NCBI RefSeq assembly: GCF_946480185.1
Contig: NZ_CAMLIG010000011.1
Location: forward strand, 1-64,000
Direction of reading: 5' to 3'
Source of the DNA: an uncultured Pedobacter sp.
GTDB lineage: Bacteria; Bacteroidota; Bacteroidia; Sphingobacteriales; Sphingobacteriaceae
DNA: 64,000 bases
The translations under genes and the position numbers were made by a program. How positions within the stretch are numbered: the first letter of the stretch is position 1; each line of letters opens with the position of its first letter. A model generated the notes under the pieces. The model saw nothing but the letters and a program-made list of their open reading frames with translations, made no database searches and was not told where the DNA came from. Positions 1 through 9,879 of the stretch are shown one piece after another.

Positions 1-13
1 AAAATAAGACCAC

Positions 14-45
14 AGCCCCCCTTCACTGCGAAGGGGGGCTTTTTT
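14..45 (+). terminator. Intrinsic terminator of an upstream gene
   Basis: A perfect 9-bp GC-rich stem (AGCCCCCCT/AGGGGGGCT, extended by one further pair) with a short loop is followed by a run of T on the plus strand. The gene it ends lies to the left of the window. Confidence 0.85.
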
Positions 46-158
46 GTGCTCGTTTCTCGGACTTCTACCGAACAAAAAAGCAACGGTAAGGCATGGACCA
101 AGCGTGAAATCGGTTGGGGAAATAGAGGTTTTAGATTTGGAGTATAAGGTATATTAAC

Positions 159-166
159 TATTTTTG
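159..166 (+). promoter_or_regulatory. Putative efp promoter, -7 element
   Basis: TATTTTTG matches the Bacteroidota -7 consensus TAnnTTTG and lies 21 bases before the ATG at 188. It overlaps the only upstream in-frame TTG (164), which argues that translation starts at 188. No clear -33 TTTG was found. Confidence 0.5.
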
Positions 167-187
167 CGAACGAAAGAAATTTACATT

Positions 188-748
188 ATGGCAAAAGCTG
201 GAGATTTAAAAACAGGTAACGTAATTCGGTTTAATGGTGAGTTAGTTACGATTGATGAGTTAATACATCGCACACCAGGAAAGGGTGGTGCATTTTATAC
301 TGGAAAGATGCGAAGCATTAAAACCGGTAGAATAATTGAGTTACGTATGCGAACTGATGAGGAAGTTGATATCTGTAGAGTTGAAACTAACGATTATCAA
401 TATCTTTATGAGGACGGTGATTATTTTGTAGTAATGGATAATGTGAGTTTTGAGCAGTTTAATGTTCCAAAAACTTTATTTGGTGATTCAGCCCGTTTTT
501 TAAAAGAAGGAATGAATGTGTTAATATCTATGGAGAGCGAAGAGCCTATAATAGCTAAAGCCCCTAATAACGTTGAACTCGAGATTGTTTATACAGAGCC
601 CGCTGTTAAAGGCGATACATCTACCAATGCGCTAAAAAATGCAACTGTTGAAACGGGGATTGAAATTAAAGTTCCTTTATTTGTGAACCAAGGGGACAAA
701 GTGAGGGTTGATACTGCTACAGGTGCTTATATTGAGCGTGTGAAATAG
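188..748 (+). CDS. efp: Elongation factor P
   Basis: EF-P binds between the P and E sites and helps the ribosome form peptide bonds in polyproline stretches. The protein is 186 residues, close to the usual 185-190, with the N-terminal KOW-like domain followed by two OB domains. The modification loop reads TPGKGGAF with the acceptor lysine at residue 32, so it is a lysine-type EF-P; the modifying enzyme is not in this window. The ATG at 188 is preferred because MAKAGDLKTGN is the usual family start and the upstream TTG lies inside a promoter element. It stands alone between two terminators. Confidence 0.97.
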   Translation: MAKAGDLKTGNVIRFNGELVTIDELIHRTPGKGGAFYTGKMRSIKTGRIIELRMRTDEEVDICRVETNDYQYLYEDGDYFVVMDNVSFEQFNVPKTLFGDSARFLKEGMNVLISMESEEPIIAKAPNNVELEIVYTEPAVKGDTSTNALKNATVETGIEIKVPLFVNQGDKVRVDTATGAYIERVK

Positions 749-770
749 AATTTTAATTTAAAGAAAGAAA

Positions 771-805
771 AAGGCGAACTGATTTTATCAGTTCGCCTTT
801 TTTTA
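771..805. terminator. Bidirectional terminator between efp and purA
   Basis: A 12-bp perfect stem, AAGGCGAACTGA paired with TCAGTTCGCCTT around a 5-base loop, has T runs on both strands, so it can end both convergent genes. Confidence 0.92.
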
Positions 806-828
806 TATTATATTCTTTTTTAGGACTT

Positions 829-2106
<1,278 letters not shown>

Positions 2107-2136
2107 TTATTGGTCAGATATATGTATGTAAGTAAA

Positions 2137-2613
2137 TTAATTTTTATTTTCTTTTGATTCGCAGTAGCCATCATGTAAGCGTGTACAGTTGCCATATAGG
2201 TTAAGCGAGTGATGTTGGATATTAAATTTTAGTAAATCGCCCATCATGCTTTGAATTTGTTGAACTCGTGGATCGCAAAACTCAACTACTTTGCCACAGT
2301 CTAAGCAAATGATATGATCATGCTGTTTGAAACCATAAGATTTTTCAAACTGTGCCATATTTTTGCCAAATTGGTGCTTAGTCACCAAATCACAGGATAA
2401 CAATAGTTCTAAAGTATTGTAAACCGTAGCCCTACTTACTCTGTATTTTTTGTTTTTCATTTGGATGTAAAGTGATTCTACATCAAAATGGTCACTTCTA
2501 GAGTAAATTTCTTCGAGTATAGCGAAACGTTCAGGAGTTTTTCTGAGGTTTTTATTTTCAAGATAACTCTCGAAAATCTTTTTTACCATGTCAATGGTTT
2601 CTTGTACGCTCAT
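2137..2613 (-). CDS. Fur-family metal-responsive repressor
   Basis: A winged-helix DNA-binding protein of the Fur/Zur/PerR superfamily, 158 residues. The recognition helix region ([13 protein letters not shown]) is at about residues 59-71. The dimerisation half carries HDHIICLDC, with a CxxC at 103-106 and a second cysteine pair at 143 and 151 that would hold a structural zinc. The sensed metal (iron, zinc or peroxide via iron) cannot be decided from sequence alone. It sits between rsh and purA with gaps of 53 and 33 bases and is probably co-transcribed with them. Confidence 0.9.
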   Translation of the reverse strand: MSVQETIDMVKKIFESYLENKNLRKTPERFAILEEIYSRSDHFDVESLYIQMKNKKYRVSRATVYNTLELLLSCDLVTKHQFGKNMAQFEKSYGFKQHDHIICLDCGKVVEFCDPRVQQIQSMMGDLLKFNIQHHSLNLYGNCTRLHDGYCESKENKN

Positions 2614-2666
2614 AATGAATATTAAAGGCCAAAGTTATCAAAATTTATAATATAGCTAAATGATAT

Positions 2667-4901
2667 TTAGCTTTTTAATGTAGGTATTTCAGTTTCTGAG
2701 TCAAAACGGGTAACATCAGAAATACCTTTTACCTCTTTTAATTTTTGGATCAAGTTATCCAAATGTTCTGTGTTGTTTACGTAAATCATTATTCGGCCGT
2801 TAAAAATACCGTCATCGGTTTCCATAGTTATTGAACGCATGTTTACCTTAAAGTCGTTTGAAATAACTTGGGTTAGGTTATTTATTAAACCAACCTCATC
2901 TATGCCTGTAATTTGTAAGCCTGTTAAAAAAGCCAATTGCTTTTGGCTGGTCCATTTTGCTTTTAAAATCCGATAACCGAAACTCGACATCAGTTTAGTG
3001 GCATTAGGGCAGTTGGTTCGGTGGATTTTAATCCCGTCTGAAACAGTTACGAAGCCGAAAACATCATCGCCAGGTATAGGGTTGCAACAGTTAGAAAGTT
3101 TGTAATCAATCTTTTGTAAATCCTCGCCAATTAAAAGGATATCGCTATCGCTGGTTTTTACTTGCTTAATGATCTTTTGAATATGATCAGAGTCGGTTTC
3201 TAACGGAGCAACTTTATGCTCAACTACTTTCTCAGATGCGGCAAATTCTTTTAAATCTTTAAGATCTATTAAGCCTTTTGCAACATTATAAAACACGTCC
3301 TGTGTAGAAGCTAACTTAAAGTAATAACTCAGTTTTAAAATATTATCTGTGTTATAAGTGATTTTTAGCGATTTCAATTTACGCTCCAGAATCTCTTTTC
3401 CATCCTCTGCAATCCTCCGTTTTTCTTCTTTTAAAGAAGATTTGATTTTTGCTTTTGCTTTTGCGGTAACTACAAAATTCAGCCAGTCTTCTTTAGGTAC
3501 CTGTTTGCTGGACGTTATTACCTCAACTTGGTCGCCGTTTTGTAATTTAAAGGAAAGCGGTACTAATTTGTGGTTCACTTTTGCGCCAATACACCTTGCG
3601 CCAACATCCGAGTGGATTTCAAAAGCAAAGTCAAGTGCTGTTGCATCCAATGGTAATTGTAGCAAATCGCCTTTCGGGGTAAAAATGAATATCTCGTCTG
3701 AGAATAGGTTCATTTTAAAATCGTCTAAGAAATCCAACGCATTGGATTCTGCGTTAGCAAGCAATTCTCGAACTTTATGTACCCATTGATCTAGCCCGCT
3801 ATCTGTTGAGGATTCTTTGTATTTCCAATGTGCTGCAAAACCTTTTTCCGCAATTTCATTCATCCGCTCTGTACGTATCTGAACCTCTACCCACTGGCCC
3901 TTTGGGCCCATCACAGTAGTATGTAAGGATTCGTATCCATTTGCTTTTGGAGATGAGATCCAATCTCTTAACCTATCCGGATTTGGACGGTATAAATCGG
4001 TAACAATAGAATAAGCTTTCCACGAATCGGATTTCTCGTTTTCGGGCGCACTGTCCAAAATAATCCGGATGGCAAAAAGATCGTAAACTTCCTCAAAAGG
4101 AATCCCTTTTTTCTTCATTTTATTCCAGATGGAATGAATAGACTTTGGTCTTCCTACAACACTTGCTTGTAAACCTACATCTTCTAAAATTTTATCTATC
4201 GGCCCAATAAATTCTTTAACAAAAGCTTCTCTTTCTGCTTTTTTCTCGTTTAGTTTTTTGGCAATGAACTTGTAGGTTTCTGGCTCCACATACTTCATCG
4301 ATAAATCCTCTAACTCAGATTTTATCGCATATAAACCCAAGCGGTGCGCTAAAGGCGCATATAAATAAGCGGTTTCTGAACATATTTTCAATTGCTTATC
4401 GCGAGGCATGAAATCCATCGTACGCATGTTATGCAGTCTATCGGCAAGTTTTATCAAAATTACTCTTACGTCATCGGCTAACGTAAGCAACATTTTTCTG
4501 AAATTTTCTGCTTGTATAGAGCTGTTTGCGTCGAATACACCGGATATTTTGGTTAAGCCATCGATAATTTTGGTTACTTTTTTGCCAAACTCACGCTCAA
4601 TATCCTCTAAAGTAATATCAGTATCTTCCACTACATCATGCAATAAAGCGCAGACAATTGAGGTAGGCCCAAGACCAATTTCTTCTGCTGCAATTTGCGC
4701 AACGGCAATAGGGTGGTATATATAAGGTTCTCCAGACTTTCGGCGCATGTCTTTGTGGCTTTCTACAGCCATATCAAAAGCCATTCTGATCATTTTTTTA
4801 TCTCCCTTTTTAAGGGTTGATTTACAGGCTCTTAATAATTTTCTGTAACGCTTTAATATCTCGGATTTTTCTGCCTCTATGTCTATAATATAATCTTTCA
4901 T
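2667..4901 (-). CDS. Bifunctional (p)ppGpp synthetase/hydrolase, Rel/SpoT family
   Basis: The enzyme makes and degrades the stringent-response alarmone. The 744 residues contain, in order, an HD hydrolase domain with intact motifs (YHP near 62-64, LLHDVVEDTD at 87-95), a synthetase domain (RPKSIHSIW around 255 and GYESLHTTVMG around 330), a TGS domain around 405-465, and a C-terminal ACT domain around 665-740. Intact HD motifs argue for a bifunctional Rel rather than a synthetase-only RelA. It starts the reverse-strand operon that continues with fur and purA. The symbol rel or spoT would be equally defensible. Confidence 0.96.
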   Translation of the reverse strand: MKDYIIDIEAEKSEILKRYRKLLRACKSTLKKGDKKMIRMAFDMAVESHKDMRRKSGEPYIYHPIAVAQIAAEEIGLGPTSIVCALLHDVVEDTDITLEDIEREFGKKVTKIIDGLTKISGVFDANSSIQAENFRKMLLTLADDVRVILIKLADRLHNMRTMDFMPRDKQLKICSETAYLYAPLAHRLGLYAIKSELEDLSMKYVEPETYKFIAKKLNEKKAEREAFVKEFIGPIDKILEDVGLQASVVGRPKSIHSIWNKMKKKGIPFEEVYDLFAIRIILDSAPENEKSDSWKAYSIVTDLYRPNPDRLRDWISSPKANGYESLHTTVMGPKGQWVEVQIRTERMNEIAEKGFAAHWKYKESSTDSGLDQWVHKVRELLANAESNALDFLDDFKMNLFSDEIFIFTPKGDLLQLPLDATALDFAFEIHSDVGARCIGAKVNHKLVPLSFKLQNGDQVEVITSSKQVPKEDWLNFVVTAKAKAKIKSSLKEEKRRIAEDGKEILERKLKSLKITYNTDNILKLSYYFKLASTQDVFYNVAKGLIDLKDLKEFAASEKVVEHKVAPLETDSDHIQKIIKQVKTSDSDILLIGEDLQKIDYKLSNCCNPIPGDDVFGFVTVSDGIKIHRTNCPNATKLMSSFGYRILKAKWTSQKQLAFLTGLQITGIDEVGLINNLTQVISNDFKVNMRSITMETDDGIFNGRIMIYVNNTEHLDNLIQKLKEVKGISDVTRFDSETEIPTLKS

Positions 4902-4984
4902 TCAGACGGAAATCAGTTTGTTTTTATTTTGTTAAAATAACGAATTTAGGGTTACTTATTGCTTTTTTAGTAATAAATAAGCAA

Positions 4985-4992
4985 TAAGTTTG
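4985..4992 (+). promoter_or_regulatory. Putative promoter of the DUF4294 gene
   Basis: TAAGTTTG fits TAnnTTTG and lies 12 bases before the ATG at 5005, leaving a very short 5' leader. A -33 element is not obvious. Confidence 0.45.
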
Positions 4993-5004
4993 TAACTTAA
5001 AATT

Positions 5005-5613
5005 ATGAAAAGCAAAGCGCTATTTATTTTCTGCTTCTTCTTTTTATTGCATGGATTTACAAAGGCTCAAGATTCTTTTGTAAAACCAGCTAAAAATGAT
5101 ACCATTAGGGTTGCCGCTATTAATATAGATGGTGAAATAATGCCGTGGATATTGCTTAACCCCGTAATAGTAAAGGATTATCGGCATTTTGCTTCGCAAC
5201 AGGATTATGATAATTATCGGAGGTTACGTTATAACGTGATTAAGGTTTTGCCTTACGCCAGATTTGCAGGACAGAGATATAGGCAATTGGAGCGTGATTT
5301 GGCAACAACTTCTGATAAGCGAAAACAAAAAGAGTATGTTAAGAGTTGTGATAAAGAGATTAAAGATTTATTCAATAGGGAAGTTAAAAATTTGACCATA
5401 TCTCAAGGAGAAATATTAATCAAATTGATAGATAGGGAAACCGGAAACAGCAGTTATGAGTTGGTACAGGATTTAAAAGGAAATGTTTCTGCTTTTGTGA
5501 TGCAGTCTGTGGCCAAGTTATTCGGACATGATCTTAAAAGTAAATACGATGTGGATCAAGACAGAGATATTGAAGCTATAATTAGATCTACAGGATATTA
5601 TAATTATCAGTAA
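5005..5613 (+). CDS. DUF4294 family secreted protein
   Basis: A 202-residue protein with an N-terminal signal peptide (hydrophobic core at about 6-18, likely cleavage after TKAQ). The rest matches my memory of DUF4294, a family nearly confined to Bacteroidota with no assigned function. The mature part is rich in charged residues and Tyr/Arg and has no transmembrane segment, so it is probably periplasmic. Glutathione peroxidase follows after only 8 bases, suggesting one transcript. Confidence 0.8.
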   Translation: MKSKALFIFCFFFLLHGFTKAQDSFVKPAKNDTIRVAAINIDGEIMPWILLNPVIVKDYRHFASQQDYDNYRRLRYNVIKVLPYARFAGQRYRQLERDLATTSDKRKQKEYVKSCDKEIKDLFNREVKNLTISQGEILIKLIDRETGNSSYELVQDLKGNVSAFVMQSVAKLFGHDLKSKYDVDQDRDIEAIIRSTGYYNYQ

Positions 5614-5621
5614 TTTTTAGA

Positions 5622-6128
5622 ATGAACAAACCCAATATTTATCAATTTACAGTAGAAAACGCAAAAGGGGAGACGGTAAGTCTTGAAAAATATAAAGGCA
5701 AAGTTTTACTAATTGTTAATACCGCATCTGAATGTGGTTTTACCCCACAATTGTCTCTTTTAGAAGAACTCAGAAAAGATTTTGAACCAGATAATTTTGA
5801 GGTGCTTGCTTTTCCAAGTAACGATTTTGGACAACAGGAACCATTGAATGATGAAGGAATAAGCAAGTTTTGTAGCATTAATTACAAAACTAAGTTCACT
5901 ATTTTTAAAAAACTTAAGGTGAGAGGAGAAGAAGCAGCTCCGCTTTTTAAGTTTTTGTCTGATAAAAAAATAAATGGAAATTTAAGTTCTTCACCACGCT
6001 GGAATTTCCATAAATATTTAATTAATGCCAACGGTGAGTTGGTTGATTTTTTTTATTCTTTTACAAAGCCAAATTCCGCAAGGGTAAAAAAGAAAATTCG
6101 GAAGTTATTAGTAGAAGCAAAAAGCTAA
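5622..6128 (+). CDS. Glutathione peroxidase family thiol peroxidase (Cys type)
   Basis: A 168-residue peroxidase of the GPx family that reduces hydroperoxides, in bacteria usually with thioredoxin. The peroxidatic cysteine is Cys38 (NTASECGFT), so it is not a selenoprotein. Trp127-Asn128 (SPRWNFHKYL) complete part of the catalytic tetrad, and Cys84 (KFCSINY) fits the resolving cysteine of two-Cys forms. The usual FPCNQFG motif reads FPSNDFG, so the tetrad Gln position is Asp. No signal peptide, hence cytoplasmic. It lies between the DUF4294 gene and bshB1. Confidence 0.92.
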   Translation: MNKPNIYQFTVENAKGETVSLEKYKGKVLLIVNTASECGFTPQLSLLEELRKDFEPDNFEVLAFPSNDFGQQEPLNDEGISKFCSINYKTKFTIFKKLKVRGEEAAPLFKFLSDKKINGNLSSSPRWNFHKYLINANGELVDFFYSFTKPNSARVKKKIRKLLVEAKS

Positions 6129-6204
6129 ATCCAAAAAGCTTTAGCAAAGGCAGAATGAGGCTATACGGCTTTTTTTACTAATAAGATTTATTACATTTTA
6201 CATT

Positions 6205-6927
6205 ATGAAATTAGATTTATTGTTTATAGTCGCTCATCCGGATGATGTTGAACTAGGTGCTGCAGGTACAATTTTAAAGCATAAAAAAGAGGGGAAGAAA
6301 GTCGGGATTATTGATTTAACCAGAGGAGAGTTAGGTACTCGCGGAACTGCTGAAACCAGAAAACAAGAAGCTAATGATGCTTCTAAAATTCTCGGACTTG
6401 ATGTTAGGGAAAACTTAGGGATTAGAGACGGCTTTTTTAAAAACGATGAAGAACATCAGCTTAAAGTAATTGCGGTCATTCGTAAATATCAACCAGAGAT
6501 CATCATCACAAACGCTTATCATGACAGGCATCCGGACCATGGCAGAGCTTGTGATTTAGTGAATGATTCCTGTTTTTTAGCGGGTTTACAAAAAATTGAA
6601 ACGCAAGAGAATGGCATTTCTCAAAAGCCTTACCGCCCTAGGTTATTGTTGCACCTTATCCAAGACACGTATATAAAGCCAGATATTGTGATTGATGTTA
6701 CCGACTTTATGGAGCAGAAATTGGAAGCCATTAGGGCTTATAAAACTCAGTTTTTTGTAGAAGGCGTAAATTTAAACGAGCCACAAACCTATATTTCTAA
6801 TCCTGCTTTTATGGATTTAATTGTTGGCAGAACCCGCGAATTTGGGCGTTCTATAAATGTTGACCACGCCGAGGGATTTTTGTCTAAAAAGATTTTGGGG
6901 GTAGATAGCTTGTTTGATTTACGTTAG
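6205..6927 (+). CDS. bshB1: Bacillithiol biosynthesis deacetylase BshB1
   Basis: This zinc deacetylase removes the acetyl group from GlcNAc-malate, the second step of bacillithiol synthesis. The 240-residue LmbE-like protein has the zinc motif AHPDDVE at 10-16 and the second motif HPDH around residue 111. The conserved stretches GELGTRGT and YKTQF, and the length, favour BshB1 over general PIG-L deacetylases. Its presence next to a thiol peroxidase suggests that this organism uses bacillithiol. bshA and bshC are not in the window. Confidence 0.92.
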   Translation: MKLDLLFIVAHPDDVELGAAGTILKHKKEGKKVGIIDLTRGELGTRGTAETRKQEANDASKILGLDVRENLGIRDGFFKNDEEHQLKVIAVIRKYQPEIIITNAYHDRHPDHGRACDLVNDSCFLAGLQKIETQENGISQKPYRPRLLLHLIQDTYIKPDIVIDVTDFMEQKLEAIRAYKTQFFVEGVNLNEPQTYISNPAFMDLIVGRTREFGRSINVDHAEGFLSKKILGVDSLFDLR

Positions 6928-6962
6928 CGTTACTATAATTAGATGATTAACTTTTTGCAAAA

Positions 6963-6970
6963 TATTTTTG
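6963..6970 (+). promoter_or_regulatory. Putative promoter of the Sua5-type gene
   Basis: TATTTTTG matches TAnnTTTG and lies 26 bases upstream of the ATG at 6997. Confidence 0.4.
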
Positions 6971-6996
6971 AAACAGCTTTATCTAAATATTAAAAT

Positions 6997-7953
6997 ATGA
7001 CTTTAATAACTAAGGATTTGGATGTTGCTGTCCAGATTCTTAATCAAAATGAGGTAGTTGCTATTCCAACAGAAACTGTTTATGGTTTGGCGGCAAATGC
7101 ATTTAACGCAACTGCTGTCCAAAAGATATTCGATCTTAAAAAAAGACCTTTATTTAATCCCTTAATTGTTCATCTTAAGTCGGCAGATGAAGTAGAAAAG
7201 GTAGCTGTTCATATTCCTGAAAAAGCATATCAATTAATAGAGGCTTTTTGGCCAGGCCCGTTAACGCTTATTTTGGAGAAACAGGCCCATATTCCTGATG
7301 TTGTCACCGCAGGTAAAAATACGGTTGCTGTAAGAATGCCCAATCATCCCTTAACATTGGAGTTGCTTTCTAAGCTAGATTATCCTTTGGCAGCACCAAG
7401 TGCAAATCCTTTTAAACGAATAAGTTCAACTAGTATTGAGCATGTTTATTCGTATTTTAAAGATGAATTAACGTGTATTTTAGATGGCGGAAGTTGTGAA
7501 AAGGGCGTGGAATCTAGCATAATTGGCTTTAAGGGAGACGATGCTGTTTTATACCGACATGGAGCTATTTCAATCGACGAAATTGAAAAAATTACCGGGA
7601 AACTTTTAACAATTACCCAAAATGAAAATGCCCCACAAGCCCCAGGGATGTTGCTTCAGCATTACTCGCCAAAAACCAGACTTATTTTAACAGCTGATAT
7701 AGCAGGAGCTACCGAAGAAGCGAAGAATAAAAATTTTGTAGTTTTAACTGCTTCAAAAGATAATGTTATGCCGGGCTTGAACTATCACTTTTTAACAGAA
7801 AACAACGATTTAAGACAAGCTGCAAGTAATTTATATGCAGCGTTACATCATTTAGATAGCTTAAATTTAGATTTAATTATTGCTGAAAAGTGTACGGATG
7901 AAGGTTTGGGTAAAACTATTAATGATCGTTTGACACGAGCCTCAGCTCAATAA
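6997..7953 (+). CDS. L-threonylcarbamoyladenylate synthase, Sua5 type
   Basis: The enzyme makes threonylcarbamoyl-AMP from threonine, bicarbonate and ATP for the t6A37 modification of ANN-decoding tRNAs. The 318 residues include an N-terminal YrdC domain with PTETVYGLA at 24-32 and the SAN motif (LAAPSANPFKR) near 133, then a linker (APQAPGMLLQHYSP) and a C-terminal Sua5 domain. The length distinguishes it from the short TsaC of about 190 residues. It is convergent with coaD, with 26 bases between the stop codons. Confidence 0.94.
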   Translation: MTLITKDLDVAVQILNQNEVVAIPTETVYGLAANAFNATAVQKIFDLKKRPLFNPLIVHLKSADEVEKVAVHIPEKAYQLIEAFWPGPLTLILEKQAHIPDVVTAGKNTVAVRMPNHPLTLELLSKLDYPLAAPSANPFKRISSTSIEHVYSYFKDELTCILDGGSCEKGVESSIIGFKGDDAVLYRHGAISIDEIEKITGKLLTITQNENAPQAPGMLLQHYSPKTRLILTADIAGATEEAKNKNFVVLTASKDNVMPGLNYHFLTENNDLRQAASNLYAALHHLDSLNLDLIIAEKCTDEGLGKTINDRLTRASAQ

Positions 7954-7979
7954 TCAAAATTGATTTGTTAAATTGTTAT

Positions 7980-8453
7980 CTATTTGAGTTGATTCAAAAA
8001 CGGTAAAGCCGCACTCGGTACAAACTGAGCAACATCGCCACCGTAACGCAAAACATCCCTCACAATGGTAGAACTTATGGAAGAATAACCAGGTTTACTT
8101 ACAATAAATATAGATTCAATTTCCGGAATTAAAGAGTGGTTCATTTGGGCAATCGCTTTTTCATATTCAAAATCAGATACAGTTCTTATCCCCCTGATCA
8201 TGTGCGAAGCACCAATTTCTTTACAAAAATTAACGGTTAAACCTTCGTAGTTAACAATTTCTAATTTAGGTTCATCAGCAAATACGGCCCTAATCATTTC
8301 TAGCCTTTGTTCTACGCTCAACAAAGATTGTTTGTTGCTATTGGTTCCAACGCCGATATATATTTTATCAAAAAGAGATAAAGATCTTTTTAAAATGTCA
8401 ACATGTGCTTTGGTGATAGGGTCAAACGAGCCAGGGAATAGTGCAATTTTCAT
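7980..8453 (-). CDS. coaD: Phosphopantetheine adenylyltransferase
   Basis: CoaD transfers AMP from ATP to 4'-phosphopantetheine in coenzyme A synthesis. The 157 residues match the family length. The nucleotidyltransferase motif is at 13-17; the usual TxGH reads TKAH (Gly replaced by Ala16), while the catalytic His17 is kept. The ISST segment near the C-terminus is present (GYSSISSTIVRDVL). It is the third gene of the DUF3822-rsmD-coaD operon, 27 bases after rsmD; this grouping recurs in Bacteroidota. Confidence 0.96.
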   Translation of the reverse strand: MKIALFPGSFDPITKAHVDILKRSLSLFDKIYIGVGTNSNKQSLLSVEQRLEMIRAVFADEPKLEIVNYEGLTVNFCKEIGASHMIRGIRTVSDFEYEKAIAQMNHSLIPEIESIFIVSKPGYSSISSTIVRDVLRYGGDVAQFVPSAALPFLNQLK

Positions 8454-8480
8454 AAGCTTTATTTGTAATAAAAATAGGGT

Positions 8481-9014
8481 TTAATTTCTAAAGAAACTAA
8501 AAGCAGAATAACCGTATTTTCTTTTTTCGGTAAACTTGGGATGAGCAGATAAGTCCTGCATACTTTGATGTTCAATAATCAACAGGCCGTTTTCGGTCAA
8601 TAAGTTTTTATCAAAAACTATAGTTGCAATTTCCGGAATGCGGGTTAAATCATAAGGCGGATCCGCAAAAATTAAATCAAACCGATCTTTTTCCTGATTC
8701 AAGAATTTAAAAACATCGGCTTTTATTGCTTTAATCTGAGTAAGGTTTTGTTCTTTACCAATGTTTTTAAGGTAATTGTAACAGCCGAAATTTTTGTCAA
8801 CCGAAGTAATTTCAACAGCATCGCGGGAAGCAAACTCCAAACTGATATTGCCTGTTCCGCTAAATAAATCCAATACTTTTAGTTCGTTAATTTCCAATTG
8901 GTTGCCTAAAATGTTAAACAAGGCTTCTTTTGCCATGTCTGTTGTAGGCCTAACCGGAAGATTCTTAGGCGGGTTAAATCTAATTCCCTTTAAACGTCCG
9001 CCTACAATTCGCAT
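8481..9014 (-). CDS. rsmD: 16S rRNA (guanine966-N2)-methyltransferase RsmD
   Basis: RsmD methylates G966 of 16S rRNA in the small subunit, using SAM. The 177-residue protein has the SAM-binding motif DLFSGTG at 49-55 and the catalytic DPPY at 118-121, along with the N-terminal RIVGGRLKG and VRPTTD segments typical of the family. Its start overlaps the stop of the upstream DUF3822 gene by 13 bases, which supports translational coupling. Confidence 0.94.
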   Translation of the reverse strand: MRIVGGRLKGIRFNPPKNLPVRPTTDMAKEALFNILGNQLEINELKVLDLFSGTGNISLEFASRDAVEITSVDKNFGCYNYLKNIGKEQNLTQIKAIKADVFKFLNQEKDRFDLIFADPPYDLTRIPEIATIVFDKNLLTENGLLIIEHQSMQDLSAHPKFTEKRKYGYSAFSFFRN

Positions 9015-9820
9015 AAATGTAAAGCTAGGAGCGAGAAAAATCTGGGCATAACCGGTTTTTCTAAACCTTGATAAAATAGGGGCAAACTATCTTGGTCAGT
9101 TAGCTCAGTATGCGGGAAATATTTAAGCAACTGATTAAAAAAGCTGCTTTCAGAATCAATATTTCCACTTAATTTAAGCGTTGCGCTAGCAGGTTTAATA
9201 TTGTTTTCTTGGGCTGCTAAAAGCACAAAGTAAATCAGTTCATCCTCATTCTGGAAATCGAAAATATTGTAAAACTGGAACTGGCGATGGTTAAATATGA
9301 TGATTTCTGCCAATCCGTCTCTGAAATTGATGAAAAGCTGCGATGTGCTAATTTGGCTAAAACCGAAACTTACACCTTTATAAAAAGGCGAAATCTGCGG
9401 ATAAATTTCTGCATTAGGGAAATAGCTTCCAATTTTATCCAATTGCAATTTAGGCAAAGCATAAATAATGGTTATTCCTGTGCCTGCTAATTGTTGAGTG
9501 CATATTTCTTCGCTTTCTGTTGCGCAAATGTATTTGACAAAGTTTTCTGTAGCAGATTCGTGAAATAGTTCGGTAGGCACCAGCGTGAACTTTTGGGTAA
9601 TTAAGCTGATCTTTATTTTTGCGAAATGTTCTTTTAATAAGTCATCAAAAATCCCGTTGTAAATGGTCGACGGCTTATGTGATATCGTTTTAACAAATTG
9701 ATTTCGAGGATCGATTACTGCATAATTGAAATAATTTGCTCCAATCTCTAAATACAGCTCGTATATTTTAGTTTTTGTTGCATCAAAATCTGCAACTGTT
9801 AATTGTATCTGATCAGTCAT
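9002..9820 (-). CDS. DUF3822 family protein
   Basis: A 272-residue protein that I recognise as DUF3822, a Bacteroidota-specific family of unknown function commonly found ahead of rsmD and coaD. It has no signal peptide or membrane segment. The open frame continues up to 9991, but the Met at 9820 (MTDQIQLTV) is chosen because the longer form would overlap the divergent helicase gene by 112 bases and the added residues look unlike the family start. With this start a 59-base divergent promoter region separates the two genes. Confidence 0.8.
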   Translation of the reverse strand: MTDQIQLTVADFDATKTKIYELYLEIGANYFNYAVIDPRNQFVKTISHKPSTIYNGIFDDLLKEHFAKIKISLITQKFTLVPTELFHESATENFVKYICATESEEICTQQLAGTGITIIYALPKLQLDKIGSYFPNAEIYPQISPFYKGVSFGFSQISTSQLFINFRDGLAEIIIFNHRQFQFYNIFDFQNEDELIYFVLLAAQENNIKPASATLKLSGNIDSESSFFNQLLKYFPHTELTDQDSLPLFYQGLEKPVMPRFFSLLALHLCEL

Positions 9821-9879
9821 CCTTAACAAAAGTAAAAATTTATCTGTAAGGCGATGCTTTTTTAGCGAAATTTGAATTA

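Noticed and set aside
164..187. Upstream TTG start for efp
   Set aside because: It overlaps a TAnnTTTG promoter element and adds eight residues not typical of EF-P; the ATG at 188 matches the family.
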